Source: Proteromonas lacertae
Lineage: Eukaryota > Sar > Bigyra > Opalinata > Proteromonadidae
Length of the DNA: 64,000 nucleotides
NCBI GenBank assembly: GCA_002245135.1
Contig: NGBS01001172.1
Span: 62,001 to 126,000, forward strand
Direction: 5' to 3'
The notes under the pieces are model-generated. The model searched no databases. It worked only from the letters and a program-made list of their open reading frames with translations, and was not told the DNA's origin. Positions 59,271 through 64,000 of this stretch are shown in pieces. Every line of letters starts with the position of its first letter. Position 1 is the first letter of the stretch. Made by a program: the position numbers and the translations under genes.

Positions 59271-61616
59271 TCAATTTGAAGTTATTCTTTCAAGATTATT
59301 GTTGATTTTGTCAATTAAATCCATCTTATTATCACTCTTTTTATAACTTCCTCCAACAGATGCTAACATTCTCCTCAATTGACATAAAGGAATATCATCA
59401 TAAAAATAATCATCTCTTAAGATTTTCTTGAAATGATTTCTATTAATTACAATAGAATATTACATCATATTATATATATACGGAATTGTTTTAATACAAT
59501 AACAAATTATTTCTTTTCGACTTTTAACAAGAGGATATTCCAACTTCCAATCACTTAAATATCTCCAAATACTATAATTACAAGCATCATTACTAAAACT
59601 ATATAACCATAATTCTAAATCACTCCATCTCTCTATATTCTTTAATAAATTCACATCTTTATCATTTATCTTGATATTTTCACATTCTCTATTTTCATTA
59701 TCTGGATCAAATAATCTATAACTCAACCATCCCCAAAAATCATTCCAACTAACATTTCCATCTTTTGATGATATAATATCAACAATATAATCTAAATTAT
59801 TTGGACATTCTAATTTAGATAGTCTATATATATCACTTATCATTTTCTTGCATTCTCTTTATTGATATTTTATCATCATCATCACTATCATAATTATCAA
59901 ATATCATTCTTGCAGCTTCCTTGATTGTTTCTAGTTTCTTTATATCTTCTTCAATTATCTTTCTATCATCTCCTTCCAAATAATCAGTTATCTTATTCAA
60001 CATAAAAAATGCACCTAAGCCTACTAAAACTCCACCACAAGCACATCCAACTGCACTTGCTAAACCTGCTAATAATGATCCAACCAAATAACCACAATAA
60101 CCACTAATACCTGCATTAACTACAGTAATTGAATTGTGTTTAATATTACTCCAGAATTCCTTTCTATACAATTTCTCTTCAGATTTACTTCGAAATCTTT
60201 TTCCTGATTTACTTTTTACATAATCACGACCTATACTAAAAACATAATTAATTAATGACATTGAAGCAGATACTTTTATATAACTCTTTATATTTTTTAA
60301 AACACTTAAATCTATTCCCATTTTAATTATATCATAGACTATTTTTGTTATATCCAACGGTTTTGATCTTAATAATTGACTTCTACAATTATTTGTAAAT
60401 ATATCTTTTTGTTTTGCTGTTAGTTTGTCAAGTCCTTTATAATCTATTCTATTATCATTCATCATTTCTTCATATGATAATGTAGGTATATTTCCTTCTT
60501 TCATTTCTTTGTTATAATTCATAAACAAATAATCATACATTCCTCTTGGCATTACTTTATACCCATTATCAATTAAACAATACCTAGGAACTCTACTGTT
60601 AGTAATTAGATTAATAATATTATTACTTGGTTCTTTATTGTCATTTTTAAGTTCTATCATACTTCTATTATAACTCTTTAGTTTTTCCTCATCAGTCAGT
60701 GTGTCAAATGCTTCTACTTTATAGGATTCTAATCTGTTATAAGTCATTCTTGCACAACAATAATAGACAGTTTCATATGGAGTATAAATTGGTAATTTTA
60801 ATCTTGTATATAAATCCATGTCTGGTGAAGATTTCTATTTTAAATAATAAATTATTAAAATTACATACACAATCGAAATATTGTTGAATAAACTTATCAT
60901 AATATCTAAAAAAATGATTTTTCCAATACTGAATTTTTATATCACATCTATATATTATTCTTTCTTCACTTTTCTGTCTTTCTAATGATAAATAATTATC
61001 TTCATGGCGAATAAAATAATAAACACCCAAAGGCAAGTATGTTCCAACAACACTTGGAACTACAAGATATGGGAGATAAGGAACAATATCATAATCATCA
61101 ATGAAATGGATGAAATGTTTATACATTAATTTATCTTTCGCATAATTCAATATCTCTTCTGAAAAAGCAAATGGACTTCCAAATGTTATACAACTATATA
61201 TTAAACAATCATAAAATATACTATATATTATCACTATTAAGATGATTCTTTAATAAATTGAATGTACAGATAGTAGCAGCAGCTCCTCCTAATGAATGAC
61301 CGCCAATTATCAATAATTTACCTTTTCTCACTGCGTCATTGTAGATTTCTTCGATATTTTTAACTTCATTTGCTCTCTGAGTAAATCCTTTATATGTATA
61401 ACCGTTTTTTACCAATATAGAATAGTCAGGAAGACAATTCAGATCTGTGAGGTAGTCTTCAATATATTCAGACGATCTGAATGTAACATATACAGCATCG
61501 TCTGTTTCAAATCTATAATAGTAATTTTCTTTGTGCGATGAGCAAAATCTGCAACATTCTAACTGTTTTAATATATTTGCAATTTTGAAGTTATAATCTA
61601 AAAAATATTGGTCCAT
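59271..61616 (-). CDS. Class-3 lipase with glycine-zipper membrane segment and EF-hand-like tail
   Basis: Starts MDQYFLDYNFKIANILKQ. The lipase core has LLIIGGHSLGGAAATICTFN (nucleophile elbow) and, after an intron, CITFGSPFAFSEE, then HFIDDYDIVPYLP with the acid residue. A linker of 200 residues leads to a glycine-rich hydrophobic segment (GYLVGSLLAGLASAVGCACG). Next comes an EF-hand-like loop (DSDDDDKISIKR). The frame then changes near 59830: a 13-nt GTGATATATATAG at 59824-59836 removed as an intron, or a +1 shift at GAA-A, restores a second EF-like loop (SSKDGNVSWNDF). The last exon is SAP-like (LCQLRRMLASVGG). Substrate unknown; membrane association and calcium binding are inferred. The part below 59843 could be a separate gene. 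Confidence 0.72.
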
Positions 61617-62094
61617 CTGAAAATATTTCTGGATTTATTGCTTGTGTGAATAGATATTGCGTTATAAAAACTGAAATGATTTTTCACACACTGAATGACA
61701 CTCTTTCTACAACCATACGAAAAGATCTGTATAAAATTTTTCAATGAAATACTTTGTATAACATTTTACTCATTATTTCACATATAAAAATTTCATATGC
61801 GGTAAGTATATCGAAGAGATATATTCCTTTTTTATTCAATCATCCCAAATAATAACATTTTTTAGTTTAATAAGCGTATATATACGTTATCTTCCCTTTT
61901 TTAATACAAAATACAAAAAGTGACAATTAGTAAACCATAAACATATATATTTCATATTTGTGTTAAATATCAATAAAAGATTATTGTTAAAAAAAAACCA
62001 CAGACGATAAACATTTGTATAATGAGAAAATCGAATAAAATGATAAATAACTCCTTAAACCGAATAATTTTAAACCGACTTTTTATGAATATTA
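61617..62094. other. Intergenic, about 480 bp, no gene seen
   Basis: The gap between the divergent lipase and TPR genes. It holds a 12-bp palindrome CGTATATATACG near 61875 and poly-A/T tracts. No ORF, RNA gene or GGCTTGA motif was found. Confidence 0.5.
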
Positions 62095-62773
62095 ATTTTA
62101 AGATAAAAGAAAAGGCTGAACAAGTATAAATTAACTTATTTCATTATTAAATAGAAAAAAAGAATCAATTTTGCATTTGAAGATAGTAGTGATGAAGAGA
62201 TTGATAATTCAAAACAAATTAAAACCAGTATAATCTAGTAAATTACTCATCATAGAAGATACTGAAGAACTAGTACCAAATTTATCTACAGATGAATTAA
62301 AGAATAAAGGAGATGATTTTGCTGAAGCTGGTAATTATATGAGTGCTTTAAAATATTGGAGACGTGCTGTTGAAATGTCTCCCAACTTATATAAAATTCA
62401 TGAATCAATGGCACAAGTGCTTTTAGAATTAGGTGAAACATTTGAAGCAATAAAGGAAGCAACCAAAGCCACGGAGATAGAACCTACTTGGGGTGATGGA
62501 TTTATAACACTAGCAAGATGTCAAAGGAATTTTGGAGAGATAGAATTGAGTTTAGAATCATTTGAAAAGGTATTCTTTTGCCAATTATCGTATAGGGACT
62601 GAGTCTTATGGAAAATGCAAATGAATATGAAAATGAAATACAAGAAATAAGAGATTTAATAAGAGTATTGTTTATTTTTATAGTTAATGAATTTATAGAT
62701 TAGAGACATGTATGCAGAAGAAGATGAAAGTATAAAACATAGGAGATGTGTTGTTAAAGATGAAATATTTTGA
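62095..62773 (+). CDS. TTC33: TTC33-like TPR protein
   Basis: Five exons. The short N-terminus MNINFKIKEKAEQ is followed by KKRINFAFEDSSDEE, an acidic linker, then about three TPR units: LKNKGDDFAEAGNYMSALKY, YKIHESMAQVLLELGETFEA and WGDGFITLARCQRNFGEIEL. The unit order and the W-x-x-W/F-x-T-L-x-R-x-Q-x-x-x-GE-I pattern resemble TTC33. The last exon ends CVVKDEIF with TGA at 62771-62773. TTC33 has no settled function; a spliceosome or co-chaperone link has been suggested for relatives, which I cannot verify. Introns of 26-34 nt. Confidence 0.7.
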
Positions 62774-63050
62774 TTTTTATGTAGATTTATTAATTTAACT
62801 GTAGATTTATAATTTTACTTTATATTTTGCTTGTATTAATGTATTATATATGTTACAATACTATATATTATTTACAATAAAAATATCAAAAAATCATTCT
62901 TTATTCACATGTTTAATCCTAATTTCATTCTCAGTATAGACTTATTAGCTCTGTAGCTATAATATAATATAATTAATATGTAATTTTAATTTCAGCTTGG
63001 TTGAAAAATGTAGTTTTAAGTTCATCCAATTATTTTTTTCAATTTTATTG

Positions 63051-64000
63051 ATGAATAAGAGCAATCCGCTTTGTGAGGTTTATGGTATAAATCAATTCGA
63101 TGTATTTAATTAGTTGGGAATTTACCACATGAAAACCCTGAGAATGGTTTGATTGAGTTATTGAGTCAAGCAGGTAAAGTTATAAAATTTAAGTATGATC
63201 TATTGGAATATTTAATGTTAGTATGAAGAAAAATCCAGATGGAACACCATCAGGCTTTGGTTTTTGTGAATATGATAGTCCAGAAACAGCCCAAAATGCT
63301 GTAAAGATATTGCAAGGTGTTAAATACAATCAAAGAACATTAAAAATAGGTTATTCAGACAAAACAAAGTCTTCTCGAGGAGATAGTACAATTCCTTTAG
63401 AGAGTAAATCTCTTAAAGATCTTTTAAAAGAATTAGTCGATTCAATACCCAATAGAGAATTAACAAACATAATTCGTAAGTGGGAAGACATTAGAGATCA
63501 TAATGCACTGTATTATGACTATATGAAAGATTTTCCTCAATTAAAAAGAGCCTTACAACAGTTTGAACAAAGTTTCAGAAATATAAGTTCAGGACCACAG
63601 AAAAGGAAAAGAGAAGATAGAAATTCTTCATCATCTCAACAACAAGATAGATATTATCCAGACTCATCATCATATTCACAACCTTCTAAACGATATAATA
63701 ATAATAATAATAATGGTCCAGAATATTCATATCCACCACCACCGCAACAACAACAACCATATCCATATAATAATGACCCTTGTATATGTTATATATATAT
63801 ATTAATTATTATTAGATGCATCAGTTGTACCTCCACCCTATTACTATGATAGATCTGACTCTATAAATGTTGATCAATCGTCAATTCCTCCTCCTTCATA
63901 TAATGATCCTTATTCTGTTCCACCAATGCAACCACCACCTTCATCTATAACAGCAACATCAACTCAACCACCTCCTCCAATGCCTAGTAATTATGATCCA
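63051..64000 (+). CDS. CSTF2: Cleavage stimulation factor CstF-64 (incomplete at window end)
   Basis: Starts MNKSNPLCEV and runs past the window end. The RRM is split by two introns: VYVGNLPHEN (RNP2), TPSGFGFCEYDSPETAQNAV (RNP1) and LKIGYSDKTKS. A hinge follows: LKDLLKELVDSIPNRELTNI, then the ALQQFEQSF helix, matching the CstF-64/Rna15 hinge that binds CstF-77 or symplekin. After that a Gln/Pro/Tyr-rich low-complexity region continues across the intron at about 63781-63815 (ASVVPPPYYYDRSDS). CstF-64 binds the U/GU-rich element downstream of polyadenylation sites. The conserved C-terminal domain is outside the window. A GCTTGGTTGA variant of the promoter motif lies about 50 bp upstream. Confidence 0.88.

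Noticed and set aside
1-64000. Non-standard genetic code
   Set aside because: Conserved proteins end cleanly at TAA, TAG and TGA (for example eS28 TAA, eIF-independent METTL21 and BBOF1 TGA, hAT gene TAG), so reassignment is not supported; the odd in-frame stops are local.
1-64000. CRISPR arrays, bacterial operons, integrated virus
   Set aside because: No regularly spaced repeats, no Shine-Dalgarno-led gene strings and no viral structural or polymerase genes were seen; genes are intron-rich and eukaryotic.

Overview
This is a compact, gene-dense stretch of a very AT-rich nuclear genome from a microbial eukaryote. I recognise about 30 protein genes, almost all split by very short GT...AG introns. 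The ones I could place exactly are mostly 25-35 nt, run from 19 to about 80 nt, and nearly always start GTAT and end TAG. The code appears standard, with TAA, TAG and TGA all ending recognisable proteins. A basal-body protein of motile cilia (BBOF1) and a HOOK-type dynein adaptor point to an organism with a flagellated or ciliated stage. Asn-rich runs and AT content recall social amoebae, but the ciliary gene, the intron style and a lysine-pathway gene argue against Dictyostelium. I cannot name the lineage.

Layout. 0-5 kb: a BED/hAT transposase-like gene, an AP-complex sigma subunit and a disordered Asn/Pro-rich protein. 5-9 kb: ribosomal protein eS28, V-ATPase subunit e, a nine-finger TFIIIA-like protein and a TRF4-type poly(A) polymerase, arranged as two tight divergent pairs. 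9-13.5 kb: a decayed LRR/pseudokinase gene and a hAT remnant; this is the most accessory part. 13.5-25.6 kb: a UBR-like E3 without a visible UBR box, a KEN-box coiled-coil protein, TMEM260 O-mannosyltransferase, a coiled-coil protein and a TRPC4AP/TRUSS homologue. 25.7-40.5 kb: HOOK-like adaptor, HGSNAT, a BTB-BACK-SPRY-like protein, a formin, one or two hypothetical coiled-coil/Sfi1-like proteins and a CAF16-type ABC ATPase. 40.6-55 kb: canonical UBR1, a small membrane protein, a Jupiter/HN1-like protein, a METTL21-type methyltransferase, a fused aspartokinase-diaminopimelate decarboxylase, eL33, an MBOAT lysophospholipid acyltransferase and an alpha-N-acetylgalactosaminidase. 55-64 kb: a secreted EGF-repeat protein, BBOF1, a lipase/EF-hand protein, a TTC33-like TPR protein and CstF-64 (cut by the window end).

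The genes are mostly unrelated housekeeping functions: lysosomal glycan turnover (HGSNAT, NAGA, V-ATPase e), ubiquitin ligation (two UBR genes, TRPC4AP), RNA 3'-end and decay (TRF4, CstF-64), cytoskeleton and cilia (formin, HOOK, BBOF1) and translation. Start codons of divergent neighbours are often only 40-135 bp apart. Several of those gaps carry a shared GGCTTGA/GGCTTAA motif, which I regard as a candidate core promoter element.

The most interesting signals are: (1) the intron-bearing bacterial-style aspartokinase/DAP decarboxylase fusion; (2) the GGCTTRA motif; (3) several genes whose homology or composition continues only after a +1 reading-frame change at GAA-A, plus a perfect -1 slippery heptamer joining two ORFs; (4) micro-introns, one candidate being only 13 nt. 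Frame breaks may equally be assembly errors or decay. Exon joins were done by hand; protein identities rest on recognised motifs, not on database searches.
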